NCBI RefSeq assembly: GCF_900129215.1 | Contig: NZ_FQUQ01000005.1 | Span: 124,001-188,000, forward strand | Length of the DNA: 64,000 nt | Direction: 5' to 3' | Source: Pedobacter caeni | GTDB taxonomy: Bacteria > Bacteroidota > Bacteroidia > Sphingobacteriales > Sphingobacteriaceae | Shown here: positions 25,401 through 35,350 of the stretch, one piece after another | Layout: every line of letters starts with the position of its first letter | Numbering within the stretch: the stretch's first letter is position 1 | Made by a program: the position numbers and the translations under genes | Notes under the pieces: generated by a model | The model's database searches: none | The model's input: the letters and a program-made list of their open reading frames with translations, nothing else | Told to the model about the DNA's origin: nothing

Positions 25401-25820
25401 TTTAAGCTTTATTATTAATTTTGATCGGATTACTCAAAATTTTGTGAATAGGGCATTTATCCGCGATTTGCATCAGTCGATCATGTTGCTCCCCGGTCAG
25501 TTCCCCGGTCAATTCTATTTTTCGGGTGATGACCGTAGCCTCATTCATATCTTTTTCCTTACAAATCGCGAGCTCTATCCTGATAAATTCCAGCTTAAAC
25601 TCCTTCCGGTCTGCATACATCCTTATGGTGATTGCGGTACAGGTTCCCAGACTGGCAAGCAAGAGGGCACCGGGTGCCATTCCTTCATTCGTACCACCCA
25701 GGTCTTCAGGCTCGTCGGCGTAAATAAAGTGTCCATCGGAGTACACTTTTGTCTTATAGTTTGACCTGTCCAGTTCTGTGATTGCGGTGATTTGTGTGTC
25801 TGACATATGCGTTGAGTAGT
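25401..25820. repeat. 420-base duplicated segment, copy B (OsmC copy 3)
   Basis: Partner of 23728-24147, with about 7 differences. Boundaries coincide with the gene plus 14 bases upstream, so the duplicated unit is essentially the coding sequence without a full promoter. Confidence 0.9.
25402..25806 (-). CDS. OsmC/Ohr-family protein (intact copy)
   Basis: 134 residues of the OsmC family, which reduce organic and inorganic peroxides with a Cys pair. The two conserved Cys are Cys56 (LGTCTAITIRMYADRK) and Cys118 (ADKCPIHKIL); the GGTNEGMAPGALLLASLG segment and C-terminal N-P-I/I-K motif also fit, placing it with the YhfA/OsmC-like branch rather than Ohr. A 12-base tandem duplication gives ELTGELTG. 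It is the only one of three local copies with both an ATG and an unbroken frame. The repeated copies suggest recent local duplication. Confidence 0.88.
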   Translation of the reverse strand: MSDTQITAITELDRSNYKTKVYSDGHFIYADEPEDLGGTNEGMAPGALLLASLGTCTAITIRMYADRKEFKLEFIRIELAICKEKDMNEATVITRKIELTGELTGEQHDRLMQIADKCPIHKILSNPIKINNKA

Positions 25821-25981
25821 TGAATTGTTAAGTGGAAAAAATGAATAATTAAACTGATGTAAATATTGGAACAACAAGATGTACAAAACGTTTGCTCAGT
25901 TCACAATTAAATATTATTTACTTAAGATTACCTAAACATTTCAACGATAGATTTGTTGTCAATACCTAACCTCATATAAAT

Positions 25982-26218
25982 ATGCTAAGTAATTATCTCA
26001 ACTTTCAGTTTGATGTTCAGGGGAAACCTGTGAAAGGGTTTTGCATGAGGATTCAGGATGATTTTCATGAAACATATGCCGTAGTATTGGATGGCTATCA
26101 TTCCTTTTGCGTATGGCTGGATTCTTCCAGTACCTGGAGGTCCTCGAAATACACCAGTGTAGAACCAGGTGTTCTGGAACAAATTATCAATCGCCTGTCG
26201 TTAAGTAAACTGGCTTAA
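25982..26218 (+). CDS. Small hypothetical protein
   Basis: 78 residues, no signal peptide: MLSNYLNFQFDVQGKPVKGF, then an alternating beta pattern (MRIQDDFHETYAVVLDGYHSFCVWLD) and a short helix at the end (EPGVLEQIINRLSLSKLA). It has the feel of a small all-beta domain with a C-terminal helix. No family recognised. Single gene between the OsmC copy and the SusC gene. Confidence 0.6.
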   Translation: MLSNYLNFQFDVQGKPVKGFCMRIQDDFHETYAVVLDGYHSFCVWLDSSSTWRSSKYTSVEPGVLEQIINRLSLSKLA

Positions 26219-26354
26219 CCATTTCTTTTTTTTTCAAATCATTAGCCTTTAAAGAGGTATTCTTGTATCAATTTGACTGGTAGTCTCCAGATTATTGATG
26301 ATTGGTGTCATTTTTTTTAGTATTTTCCTTTATCGAAACCTAAATACTAACCAA

Positions 26355-29300
26355 ATGAACAAAAGATTTACCCTTATTTGTTCCTGTTTTATTTTATTCG
26401 CATTTAGTGGTTTTGCCCAGCAAATTGTTCGGGGAAAAGTTAGTGATGCGGGTAATGGAGCAGGTATTCCAGGTGCAAGTGTCCTTGTTAAAGGCAGCAG
26501 TACCGGAACTTCAACTCAACCGGATGGTACTTATAGTATCACATTACCGGAAAATGCAACGACACTGGTTGTAAAGTACCTTGGCTTTTTAACTCAGGAG
26601 GTCCCGATCAATAGCCGAACGGTGATCAACATTAGTTTAGCACAGGACGAAACCTCCTTAACGGAAGTAGTGGTGACTGCCTTAGGCATCAAGCGGAGCG
26701 AAAAATCTATCGGTTACGCCACACAAACGGTCAAAGGGGATAACCTGACGATGACCAAAGAACAAAACGTATTGGGTTCCTTATCTGGAAAGGTTGCCGG
26801 TGTACAGGTCGTCGGATCTTCGGGAGCGAGCATGGGAGGAACGCAGAAAATCAAAATCAGAGGGGTGAACTCCTTAAGTGGCAACAGTTCTCCTTTAATC
26901 GTTGTAGATGGTACACCTGTGTCTGATGCCAATTTCAGTACCGATAGCGGAAATGGGGTGGATCTGGGAAACATTTCTCAGGACATCAATCCGGAAGATA
27001 TTGAATCACTCAACGTCCTGAAGGGGCCAACAGCCTCTGCACTCTATGGAATCCGCGGACAAAACGGGGTGATCATGATCACAACCCGAAAGGGAAGTAA
27101 AGGTGCTAAAAAAGTAGATGTACGTTTCAATTCCGGGTTCTCTATTGAAAAAGTTGCCAATTTTTTGCCTTTGCAAAACCTCTATGGGGTAGGAAACAAC
27201 CAGACTTTTCTTACCCTGGCAAATGGCGAAAAATACATTAATGGAAACGACGAAAGCTGGGGCCCGAAAATGGATGGTACCCCGGTAAGGATGTATTATA
27301 GCTTTTATCCACAGGATCCTGAATTTGGAAAACTAACCCCTTTTTCCCCTCAACCAAATAACATCCGTGACTTTTATGAAACGGGAAAAAACATCAATAA
27401 CAGTATATCAGTAACAGGTGGAAATGAGAACTCTTCTTATCGTTTGAGCTATAACAATGCCTATATCAATGGAACAATCCCAAATACCTGGCTGAAGAGA
27501 AACAATTTGAGCTTGAGCTCTGACCTGAAACTGACCGATAAACTGACTGTTGGTGTAAATGCAAATTATGCCAATAATAACGGGCAACGACCGGAACAAG
27601 GGTACCAGGGCTCCTTCTCTGGAGCAACACAATGGTTCCAGCGTAATATCGATATCAACAGGTTACGCAATTACCAATATGCAGATGGTACGATCATGAA
27701 CTGGAATGTGAACCCGAACACCGCAACTGGGATGATTACTGCTGCAAATAACAGACCCAGCGACTGGAACAATCCATTCTTTGATGCTTACAGGAGTTTA
27801 AACAATGATGATCGTGACCGCTTATTCGGGGATGTAAACCTGAACTATCAGGTCTTACCCGAACTGAAATTAAGTGCCTTTGTGCGTTCAGACCGTTATA
27901 CCCAGAATATCTCCCATAAAGAAGCATTTGGTGGTCGTCTGAATGATGCCTACTCTGTTGGGAAATATCAGGGAATCGACAATAATTACGAGTTCTTAGG
28001 CCAGTATAACAAGCAGATTGGCGATATCTCCTTAACAGGAAACTTAGGTGCCAATTTATATACGGAGAAGTTTACACAAACGTTTCAAGCCACCGTTGGT
28101 GGTTTATCAAGCCCGGATTTTTACAGTATGGCGGCTTCAGTGGATCGTCCGGAAAGTACCTCTTATATCCGTAAAAAAGAAGTCCGAAGTGCTTATGCCA
28201 TGGCCTCTATAGGCTATAAGGATACTTATTTCCTTGATGCCTCTCTTAGAAACGATAATTCGTCGACATTGCCGAAGAACAATAATTCCTATTGGTATTA
28301 CTCTGTTTCAGGTAGCTTTATATTTAGTCAGCTACTGAAATGGGAACCGCTTTCTTTTGGTAAACTCAGAGCGAGTTATGCGGTGGCAGGATCTGATGTT
28401 AAACCTTATCAGGTAAACCCTTACTATTCTTCGGGGAGTGTGTATAAGAATACCAATGTTAATATTAACACCTTATCTGTTCCGGATAAACTAAATAACC
28501 CTGGCCTGAAACCTGCTTTTGCAAATTCTTTTGAAATAGGAACCGACCTGAAATTTCTGGACAACAGGATAGGTTTTGAGTTTAGTTATTATCAACAGAA
28601 AAATAAAGATCAGATCATCGAACTACCTGTATCCGGAACGAGTGGGAATTTGTTAGATGTGGTGAATGCAGGGATGATTCAAAACCAGGGAATAGAATTT
28701 TCACTAACAGGAACACCGATTCGTTCCAAGCTGTTCAGCTGGGATGCCACCCTGAATTTTAACCGTAATAAAAGTGTAATCAAGGAGCTATACGAGGATA
28801 AGACAGTTTATCAGCTGGATATCAATACCTATTCCAGTGTAAATATGTACCTGAATGCAACGGTGAACAAGGCTTTTGGAAGCCTGGTAGGACAAGCTTA
28901 TGCGCGTGATCCACAGTCTGGGAAGATTCTTCTTGGATCGGACAATTTACCATTGGTAGAAACTATCCATGATTTTGGAAGTGTGTTGCCTGAATTTACA
29001 GGAGGTTTCCTGAATAGCTTTAAAATCGGGAAATTCGACCTTTCAGCAATGATCGATTTCCAAAGTGGCGGTAAGTTTTTCAGCTGGACCAAAATGCTGG
29101 CTACAAAATCCGGACAAGGGGCGGAAACGGCAGTTATGAATGACCGGGGAGCAAATGTACGTGACCCGCTGACCAGTAATGGGGGAGTGAGACTGAACGG
29201 GATTTATGGTCCGGGAACTAAAATTGCAGGAGTAGATGTCAGTGGACAGGAGTTTGACGGATATGTAGATGCAAGATCCTATTTCAGAAATTCTATTGGT

Positions 29301-29579
29301 ACCAAAATTTATGAAGAGTGGTTGTACAGCGCTTCTTATATCAAATTGAGAGAAGTTAGTCTGGGCTATAATTTCACTGGTGACTTTATGAAAAAAACTC
29401 CCTTTAAAACAGCTAAGTTGTCTGTAATCGCCAGAAATCCCTGGATGATCTGGCAAAAAGCACCAAAAGGACTTGATCCTTCAGAATTGTCTACCGGAAG
29501 TGCCTCTATCAGCTGGCTGGAAAAAGGAGAATTTCAAACAGTACGCTCTTATGGTATAAACCTGAATCTGACATTTTAA
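26355..29579 (+). CDS. SusC/RagA-family TonB-linked outer membrane receptor
   Basis: 1074 residues from the ATG at 26355 (MNKRFTLICSCFILFAFSGF, signal peptide ending FAQ). A CarboxypepD-regulatory-like domain (VRGKVSDAGNGAGIPGASVLV), a TonB-box-like region with the SusC signature VVVTALGIKRSEKSIGYATQ, the plug (SALYGIRGQNGVIMITTRKG) and a 22-strand-type barrel ending in NLTF follow. It imports a large nutrient, usually a glycan or peptide, together with the SusD lipoprotein encoded 11 bases downstream. No glycosidase, peptidase or regulator belongs to the locus, so the substrate cannot be named. Confidence 0.95.
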   Translation: MNKRFTLICSCFILFAFSGFAQQIVRGKVSDAGNGAGIPGASVLVKGSSTGTSTQPDGTYSITLPENATTLVVKYLGFLTQEVPINSRTVINISLAQDETSLTEVVVTALGIKRSEKSIGYATQTVKGDNLTMTKEQNVLGSLSGKVAGVQVVGSSGASMGGTQKIKIRGVNSLSGNSSPLIVVDGTPVSDANFSTDSGNGVDLGNISQDINPEDIESLNVLKGPTASALYGIRGQNGVIMITTRKGSKGAKKVDVRFNSGFSIEKVANFLPLQNLYGVGNNQTFLTLANGEKYINGNDESWGPKMDGTPVRMYYSFYPQDPEFGKLTPFSPQPNNIRDFYETGKNINNSISVTGGNENSSYRLSYNNAYINGTIPNTWLKRNNLSLSSDLKLTDKLTVGVNANYANNNGQRPEQGYQGSFSGATQWFQRNIDINRLRNYQYADGTIMNWNVNPNTATGMITAANNRPSDWNNPFFDAYRSLNNDDRDRLFGDVNLNYQVLPELKLSAFVRSDRYTQNISHKEAFGGRLNDAYSVGKYQGIDNNYEFLGQYNKQIGDISLTGNLGANLYTEKFTQTFQATVGGLSSPDFYSMAASVDRPESTSYIRKKEVRSAYAMASIGYKDTYFLDASLRNDNSSTLPKNNNSYWYYSVSGSFIFSQLLKWEPLSFGKLRASYAVAGSDVKPYQVNPYYSSGSVYKNTNVNINTLSVPDKLNNPGLKPAFANSFEIGTDLKFLDNRIGFEFSYYQQKNKDQIIELPVSGTSGNLLDVVNAGMIQNQGIEFSLTGTPIRSKLFSWDATLNFNRNKSVIKELYEDKTVYQLDINTYSSVNMYLNATVNKAFGSLVGQAYARDPQSGKILLGSDNLPLVETIHDFGSVLPEFTGGFLNSFKIGKFDLSAMIDFQSGGKFFSWTKMLATKSGQGAETAVMNDRGANVRDPLTSNGGVRLNGIYGPGTKIAGVDVSGQEFDGYVDARSYFRNSIGTKIYEEWLYSASYIKLREVSLGYNFTGDFMKKTPFKTAKLSVIARNPWMIWQKAPKGLDPSELSTGSASISWLEKGEFQTVRSYGINLNLTF

Positions 29580-29590
29580 TCTTTACTCAC

Positions 29591-31024
29591 ATGAAACAAC
29601 TATATATAGGCCTGGTCGCTATTTTTGCTTTAACAGCAACAGGCTGCAATAAATTTGATGACGATATCAATATAAATCCCAATAATCCGGAAAAGGCTTC
29701 CGCCACGCAACTGATTGCCAGTGCCCAGCAATCTTTATCTAATCTTGGTTCGGCATTCGATAAAAATGCCTCTCCTTATGGTATACATTATCCCCAGTAC
29801 ATTTCAGGTACTTCTTTTACGGAGAACAGCCGCTACAACACGGTGAATTTTAATTTTTACCCAATCTATGCAGGGCCATTGATGGATCTGACAGAGGCGA
29901 TCAGGTTAGCTAATAACCCAAATGAAGGACCAATCCCGAATCAGATAGCGGTTGCAACTGTGCTAAAGGCTTATTACCTCTGGCATGTGACCGACCGTTG
30001 GGGAGCTGTCCCTTATACTGAAGCATTTCAGGGAAGAGGTAATTTTACCCCTAAGTACGATTCGCAACAACAGATCTATGATGGCCTTTTTAAATCCCTT
30101 GACGAAGCCAATGCTGCTTTTATTGCGGGTGGTATCATCAAAAATGATATTATCTATAGCGGGGACATGGCGAAATGGAAAAAATTAGGCAATACCATTC
30201 ACATGTTAATGGCCCTGCGTCTTTCAAAGGTAAACCCAGTTAAGGGAGCAGAAGAGTTTAATAAAGCGGTGGCAAACGGAATCATGGAAAAGAACGAGGA
30301 TAACTTTACCTATGTTCATCTGGTAGACGAAGTCAATGAGAACTTTTGGTATACTTCGTTTACCAGAAAAGGCAGAAAATGGTTTGCCGTAAGTAAACCT
30401 GTTGTCGATTATATGCAGCCATTGAATGACCCGCGTTTACCTGTCTTTGCAGATAAAAACGTAGCGGGTAATTATGTAGGATTGGAATATGGGCTTCCGG
30501 GCTCGGTAACTGTGGTGATCAACAACATTTCTTTATTGGGCTCAGCGCTCCGTCAGCAAAATTCACCTGTTTATCTGGTGACCTATGCTCAGGCTTTATT
30601 TGCAAAAGCAGAAGCAGCCAAACTAGGTTGGATTCCGGGAGGTGACGCAGATGCAAAAATCAATTATGATAAAGCGATAGAACAATCCATCCTTCAATGG
30701 ACGAACAGTTCTGCGGGGCTGGCGGCCTTTATGGCAAAACCAGAAATCATCTATAATCCGGCCACAGGAATTCGTCAGATCGCCGAACAGCGCTGGATCC
30801 ATCTCTTTATGCATGGTTATGAAGGATGGGCAGAGTGGAGAAGAACGGGGTATCCTTTGCTAAGCCCTGCACCAAACAACAACAACCTTGCAATTCCACG
30901 AAGAGAAGGATATCCTACCCAGGAAATTTCAATTAATGGAGCAAATTATGATGCAGCAGTGGCCGCCTTTCCTTATGGGGGAGCTGACGATCTGAATGCC
31001 CGGGTATGGTGGGACAAACCATAA
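29591..31024 (+). CDS. SusD/RagB-family nutrient-binding lipoprotein
   Basis: 477 residues with lipobox LTATGC (Cys about 19) and the typical SusD tail-anchored helical fold: DININPNNPEKASATQLIAS, YYLWHVTDRWGAVPYTEAF, and KLGNTIHMLMALRLSKV, the TPR-like scaffold of the SusD-like group 2. It caps the barrel of the SusC protein encoded directly upstream and binds the ligand at the cell surface. A strong terminator follows, so the operon has only these two genes. Confidence 0.93.
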   Translation: MKQLYIGLVAIFALTATGCNKFDDDININPNNPEKASATQLIASAQQSLSNLGSAFDKNASPYGIHYPQYISGTSFTENSRYNTVNFNFYPIYAGPLMDLTEAIRLANNPNEGPIPNQIAVATVLKAYYLWHVTDRWGAVPYTEAFQGRGNFTPKYDSQQQIYDGLFKSLDEANAAFIAGGIIKNDIIYSGDMAKWKKLGNTIHMLMALRLSKVNPVKGAEEFNKAVANGIMEKNEDNFTYVHLVDEVNENFWYTSFTRKGRKWFAVSKPVVDYMQPLNDPRLPVFADKNVAGNYVGLEYGLPGSVTVVINNISLLGSALRQQNSPVYLVTYAQALFAKAEAAKLGWIPGGDADAKINYDKAIEQSILQWTNSSAGLAAFMAKPEIIYNPATGIRQIAEQRWIHLFMHGYEGWAEWRRTGYPLLSPAPNNNNLAIPRREGYPTQEISINGANYDAAVAAFPYGGADDLNARVWWDKP

Positions 31025-31030
31025 CCGCAC

Positions 31031-31068
31031 AAAAAAGGCAGGTATTTTTTTAAATACCTGCCTTTTTT
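31031..31068. terminator. Bidirectional terminator
   Basis: Perfect 17-bp stem AAAAAAGGCAGGTATTT with its complement and a 4-base loop, T-run on both strands. Serves the susCD pair and the convergent permease gene. Confidence 0.9.
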
Positions 31069-31098
31069 AATAAGATCGCTTTTAATAGAATAGCAAGA

Positions 31099-32370
31099 CT
31101 ATCCAAAGAACATATAACATAAACCGATCGCAGTACAAACACCTACTAAATCGGCCAGTAACATCGCGCCAATTGCATAGCGTGTATTGGTGATACTTAC
31201 CGAACCAAAATAGACTGCAATTACATAAAAGGTGGTATCCGAAGACCCTTGTAAAACGCTGGATAACCTTCCTGCAAAGGAGTCTGGTCCATGTGTTTTC
31301 ATGGTGTCAATCATCATTCCTCTGGCACCACTTCCGCTCAATGGCCTGATCAATGCAGTAGGAATTCCGTCTATAAAACGGGAGTCTGCACCTAATAGTG
31401 TACAAACATGTTTCAGTCCGTTAATGACCATATCAAAAGTACCGCTGGTGCGTAATAAACTAATGGCAATCAACATTCCTACCAGGTAGGGGATGATCCT
31501 GATTGCGGTATCGAAACCGCCCTTGGCACCTTCCACAAAGGCATCATATACATTGATCTTTTTATAGAGTCCACCCAAAACAATCAGAAGAAATATCAAC
31601 AACAACAAACCGTTGCTCAGAATTCCGGAAAACTGCTGGAGGCCGACAGTGGTCAGACTGGTAAGGTATAAAACCAATAATGCAATTACAGAAGAAAGAC
31701 CTAATACCCAGGCCAGAATCACCGGCTGAAAAACATTGATCTTTTGTTTAAAGGAAACAATGAACATTGCAGCCATGGTGGCGACAAAAGTAGCAATCAT
31801 GCAAGGGATAAAAATGTCTGTAGGATTGGCAGAATTTAAGGAGGCGCGTACGGCAATGATGCTCACCGGAATCAATGTTAAACCTGAGGCATGTAGACAA
31901 AGAAACATGATCTGTGCATTGGAGGCGGTATCTTTACTTGGGTTCAACTCCTGTAAGCTCTCCATGGTTTTTAGACCGAAAGGGGTAGCTGCATTATCCA
32001 GCCCCAATAAATTGGCCGAAAAATTCATCACCATATGTCCTGTTGCAGGATGTCCTTTTGGGATGTCCGGGAACAGTTTAGAAAAGAATGGTCCAATGAT
32101 TCTGGACAATAAACGGATGCCTCCGGCTTTCTCGGCTATGGCCATAAAGCCCATAAATAGGGCCATGATCCCAATCAGTTTTAAGCAAATGTTAACTGCC
32201 GTCCAACAGGTTTCAATCACACCGTCTAATTTTAATACATTAGCCGGATCACTGGCTTTACCAATGATCATCAGGTTGAAGATTTCGGTTTCGCCTAAAA
32301 AGAAACACTTTATGCTGGCAACCACAATCGCAATGATGATGAATGCGGACCAGATTCTACTTAAAGCCAT
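31099..32370 (-). CDS. Nucleoside-recognition (Gate) domain membrane protein, SpmA-SpmB-like fusion
   Basis: 423 residues, about ten membrane helices. Two Gate/nucleoside-recognition halves are visible: the N-terminal SpmA-like part (MALFMGFMAIAEKAGGIRLLS, MNFSANLLGLDNAATPFGLKT) and the C-terminal SpmB-like part (GFDTAIRIIPYLVGMLIAISLL, RPLSGSGARGMMIDTM, GSSDTTFYVIAVYFGS). In spore formers the halves are separate spore-maturation proteins; in Bacteroidota they are fused and the role, perhaps transport of a small solute, is unknown. Convergent with susD. Confidence 0.88.
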   Translation of the reverse strand: MALSRIWSAFIIIAIVVASIKCFFLGETEIFNLMIIGKASDPANVLKLDGVIETCWTAVNICLKLIGIMALFMGFMAIAEKAGGIRLLSRIIGPFFSKLFPDIPKGHPATGHMVMNFSANLLGLDNAATPFGLKTMESLQELNPSKDTASNAQIMFLCLHASGLTLIPVSIIAVRASLNSANPTDIFIPCMIATFVATMAAMFIVSFKQKINVFQPVILAWVLGLSSVIALLVLYLTSLTTVGLQQFSGILSNGLLLLIFLLIVLGGLYKKINVYDAFVEGAKGGFDTAIRIIPYLVGMLIAISLLRTSGTFDMVINGLKHVCTLLGADSRFIDGIPTALIRPLSGSGARGMMIDTMKTHGPDSFAGRLSSVLQGSSDTTFYVIAVYFGSVSITNTRYAIGAMLLADLVGVCTAIGLCYMFFG

Positions 32371-32472
32371 TAAAATAAAATTAGTTGAGTCGTTAAATTT
32401 ATAGTTTTGATTCTAATAATCCGTTTTTAAAACAGAATAAAAATGCGAAATACATAAAAAAGAAGGAAAAGC

Positions 32473-32503
32473 AAAAGGTCCTGCAATTGATGCAGGACCT
32501 TTT
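32473..32503 (-). terminator. Terminator of the S9 peptidase gene
   Basis: 13-bp perfect stem AAAAGGTCCTGCA / TGCAGGACCTTTT with a 5-base loop, just after the stop at 32510. Confidence 0.8.
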
Positions 32504-32509
32504 AAATGA

Positions 32510-35350
32510 TTATGGTTTTTCGTCTGTCAGTTCAAATCCCCAGGTTCTTCCTTTTTCTGTGGCAGGAATGCCGGAGGTCATCCATGCAGGTGCTTTTGCT
32601 CCTTTAAGGTAATAATCAAAGAACTGTTGTTCCCTGATCTGAATGTCTTTTCTGTTTTGACGTTGCACCAGGTTGTGTGCTTCGTTGTTGTAATTTAACA
32701 TCCAGACTGGTTTCCCTAAGCGTCTTAAGCCGGTAAACATCTCTATTCCCTGGTACCATGGCACTGCACCATCGGCATCGTTTGCCATGATCACTACCGG
32801 GGTAGTTACCTTAGGCAGGGAGAATAAAGGAGAGTTTTCGATATACAGTTCCGGCTTCTCCCATAAGGTTGCCCCGATTCTGCTTTGTGTTTTTTCGTAT
32901 TGGAATTGTCTGTTCATTCCACTTTCCCAACGCATTCCGCCATAAGCAGAAGTCATGTTTACCACAGGAGCACCCGACCAGGCGGCAGCGTACATATTGG
33001 TACGTGTGATCAGGTGGGCCACCTGATAACCACCCCAGCTTTGTCCCTGGATACCGATCTTCGTGCCGTCAACCCATGCGTTTTTCTTTAAAGATTCTAC
33101 ACCGGAATTGATGAATTCTTCAGCAGATTTCCCTGGATATCCTTTTTCATAGCTGATATCCGGTGCGAAAACCAGGTAACCGTTACTTACAAAGAAGGGA
33201 ATGTTTAAACGGGATGGGGTAGGGGCTGGTGCCTGATAACTATACAATCCGTCAGAAAGTCTTTCATAGAAATAAACGATCATCGGGTATTTTTTTGCCG
33301 GGTCAAAGTTCTCCGGTTTGTATAGGATTCCATTGGATTTATATCCTTTCGGGGTTTCCCATTTCACGAGTTCAGCTGTTCCCCAGTTGTAGTTTTGTTG
33401 TTGTGGATTGGTATTGCTCAGTTTGATTTCTGTTTTCAGGTCTTTGGATACATAAACATCAGGAGAGATACTGTAATTTCCTTTGTCGTAGATGTATTCC
33501 TCTGCATCTTTCGCTTTGACCAGGTTTGAGTATTTGAATTTGGCCATCACGATCAATTCCGGATTTTTAGTGTCGCCAACATTGGTTTTATAGAAACCAT
33601 TCTCTTTAGTAAGGTTGTTTAGCGCATCCATAATGATCGTTTGTTTCTTTTCTAAGAAACGGCTTTCCGGATCTAATTTCTGGTAACGGAAGGTCAGGCT
33701 GTTTTGTCTGCCGAATCCGTTGGTCATGTTTTTTGGCGGATTTTTTCCTTCAGGAGAGAATTCCCAGATGTCGTACCTGTCGTAGATCAATACGGTTTTA
33801 TCTTCTTCTGTCCAGGCAGCAATTCCATAAGCAGAAGGATCATCAGGAACATCATTTTCTTCATCTACGAGTTTTACGTTCATGCCATTGTTTAAATGGG
33901 TCACTTTTCCGGTAGCAATCGCATAAGTATACCAGCTGGATTTGGTCTGGTCGAAATAAATAACATATTTCCCGTTTGGAGAGGCAAAAGCATTGCCATT
34001 CAACGCTTCAATGATTTTCTTTCTGGTACCTGTTTTTACATCAACCAGGTAATAGTCTCTGATCGAGTTTGCTGTCCATTGTTGCTGAACCCTGTTTCCA
34101 AAATCAGTGGAAGCCAATGCAAAAGGAGCATTTCCTTCATTGATAATGGTCGCCTCAGGTAGTTTAAGGTCTGTTAAAGGAATGATTTTAGGATCGCTGT
34201 TGAAGATCTCAATGGCGGTCAGGTAAGATTTCTTTGAGTCCCGATCTGCATTTTTCAATTGCATCGGTTGCAGGTAGTCATCTTTGTATCCCCAAACATC
34301 AAGTTTGGCGTTTTCAAAATCAACCAGTGTGGTGTCTTTTGCTTTTCTTACCGGGGCTATGCCGAAAAACAACTTCGTTCCATCTTTACTAAAATTCACT
34401 TTTCCATCTCCGCTCACTGCCCATTTTGCAGGCATTCCCGGAATTTCATTGTCTACCAGAATTTGTGCGGTATCCAGGGAAAGGGAATTATAATATACGT
34501 TATAGGTTTTAATTTCTGTTTTCTCCGGACTTTGTTCTCCGACAAAAGCAAGGTATTCTCCATCTTCTGCAAAGGCGAAGTTTTTGAAATTGCCTTTTCC
34601 CTTAACCAGGGTTTTCAGTGTTCCTTTTTCAATGTTTAATACAAAAACACCTACTGGCGCAGTCTTGTCTTTCTTGGCAGCAGTACAGGCAAAAACAAGT
34701 TGTTTTCCGTTTTTGCTGAAGGCATACTCGCTCACATATTTAAACGTACGTTCCTGTCCGGTCAACAGGTTTTTGAAGATCAGGTCTGTTCCTTCCTGTT
34801 TTGCGCCATTTGCAGGTTCATCATCTGCAAAGAAATCTTCGCTATCCTTTTTATCAGGGCTGGCTGCAGCGGCTTTTTTTGTCGTATCGACAGGTTTTTC
34901 CAATTGATAGGCCAATAGTCCTCCGGCTTTTTCCGGCATTTTAAAGGACTTTACCCGCGCCACCTTTACAATGCCCAGGCTGGTTAAGTTGGCGATTCCT
35001 AAGCTGTCTTTAGGCATGTCATCGGCCTTTTTCTTTTTGATCTTAGCCTGGCGGATGTCTTTCTGAAGTGCTTTGATGGCAAATACGGCATATTTTGAGT
35101 CTGCACTGAATTGGGCATTTGTTGCCCTATGTACTTTTATCTTTGAATTGTTGATCAGGTTACTCAGGTATAAATTCGCATCTCCTTCCTGTGGATTAAT
35201 TCCGTACATCGCCCATTGGCCGTTGTTGGAGAGTTGTTTTGCTCCAACAGATTCCCAGGAATCATAAACGCTATGATCCAGCGGTTTTTTCTGCGCGAAC
35301 GCAACGCTGCCATACAATAGAAAAATCAGAGTAAGTTTTTTGTGCATCAT
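32510..35350 (-). CDS. Secreted S9-family (prolyl oligopeptidase-type) peptidase
   Basis: 946 residues with a signal peptide (MMHKKLTLIFLLYGSVAFAQ). A long N-terminal beta-propeller (about 30-680, repeated segments such as FSADSKYAVFAI and FAEDGEYLAFVG) is followed by an alpha/beta-hydrolase domain with nucleophile GQSWGG (Ser771), DADGAVP (Asp860) and NEAHN (His892), counted by hand. Such enzymes cleave short peptides in the periplasm or outside, often releasing dipeptides or after Pro/Ala. The linker around residues 150-180 is Lys/Ala/Asp-rich. Single-gene unit. Confidence 0.92.
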   Translation of the reverse strand: MMHKKLTLIFLLYGSVAFAQKKPLDHSVYDSWESVGAKQLSNNGQWAMYGINPQEGDANLYLSNLINNSKIKVHRATNAQFSADSKYAVFAIKALQKDIRQAKIKKKKADDMPKDSLGIANLTSLGIVKVARVKSFKMPEKAGGLLAYQLEKPVDTTKKAAAASPDKKDSEDFFADDEPANGAKQEGTDLIFKNLLTGQERTFKYVSEYAFSKNGKQLVFACTAAKKDKTAPVGVFVLNIEKGTLKTLVKGKGNFKNFAFAEDGEYLAFVGEQSPEKTEIKTYNVYYNSLSLDTAQILVDNEIPGMPAKWAVSGDGKVNFSKDGTKLFFGIAPVRKAKDTTLVDFENAKLDVWGYKDDYLQPMQLKNADRDSKKSYLTAIEIFNSDPKIIPLTDLKLPEATIINEGNAPFALASTDFGNRVQQQWTANSIRDYYLVDVKTGTRKKIIEALNGNAFASPNGKYVIYFDQTKSSWYTYAIATGKVTHLNNGMNVKLVDEENDVPDDPSAYGIAAWTEEDKTVLIYDRYDIWEFSPEGKNPPKNMTNGFGRQNSLTFRYQKLDPESRFLEKKQTIIMDALNNLTKENGFYKTNVGDTKNPELIVMAKFKYSNLVKAKDAEEYIYDKGNYSISPDVYVSKDLKTEIKLSNTNPQQQNYNWGTAELVKWETPKGYKSNGILYKPENFDPAKKYPMIVYFYERLSDGLYSYQAPAPTPSRLNIPFFVSNGYLVFAPDISYEKGYPGKSAEEFINSGVESLKKNAWVDGTKIGIQGQSWGGYQVAHLITRTNMYAAAWSGAPVVNMTSAYGGMRWESGMNRQFQYEKTQSRIGATLWEKPELYIENSPLFSLPKVTTPVVIMANDADGAVPWYQGIEMFTGLRRLGKPVWMLNYNNEAHNLVQRQNRKDIQIREQQFFDYYLKGAKAPAWMTSGIPATEKGRTWGFELTDEKP

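Noticed and set aside
18385..26218. Search for CRISPR arrays, integrase, transposase or att repeat of the tRNA end
   Set aside because: No regular short repeats with spacers and no recombinase or repeat of the tRNA 3' end were found by eye in this region or the remaining window.
31736..32404. 222-residue plus-strand frame opposite the SpmAB-like gene
   Set aside because: Antisense shadow of a conserved membrane protein.
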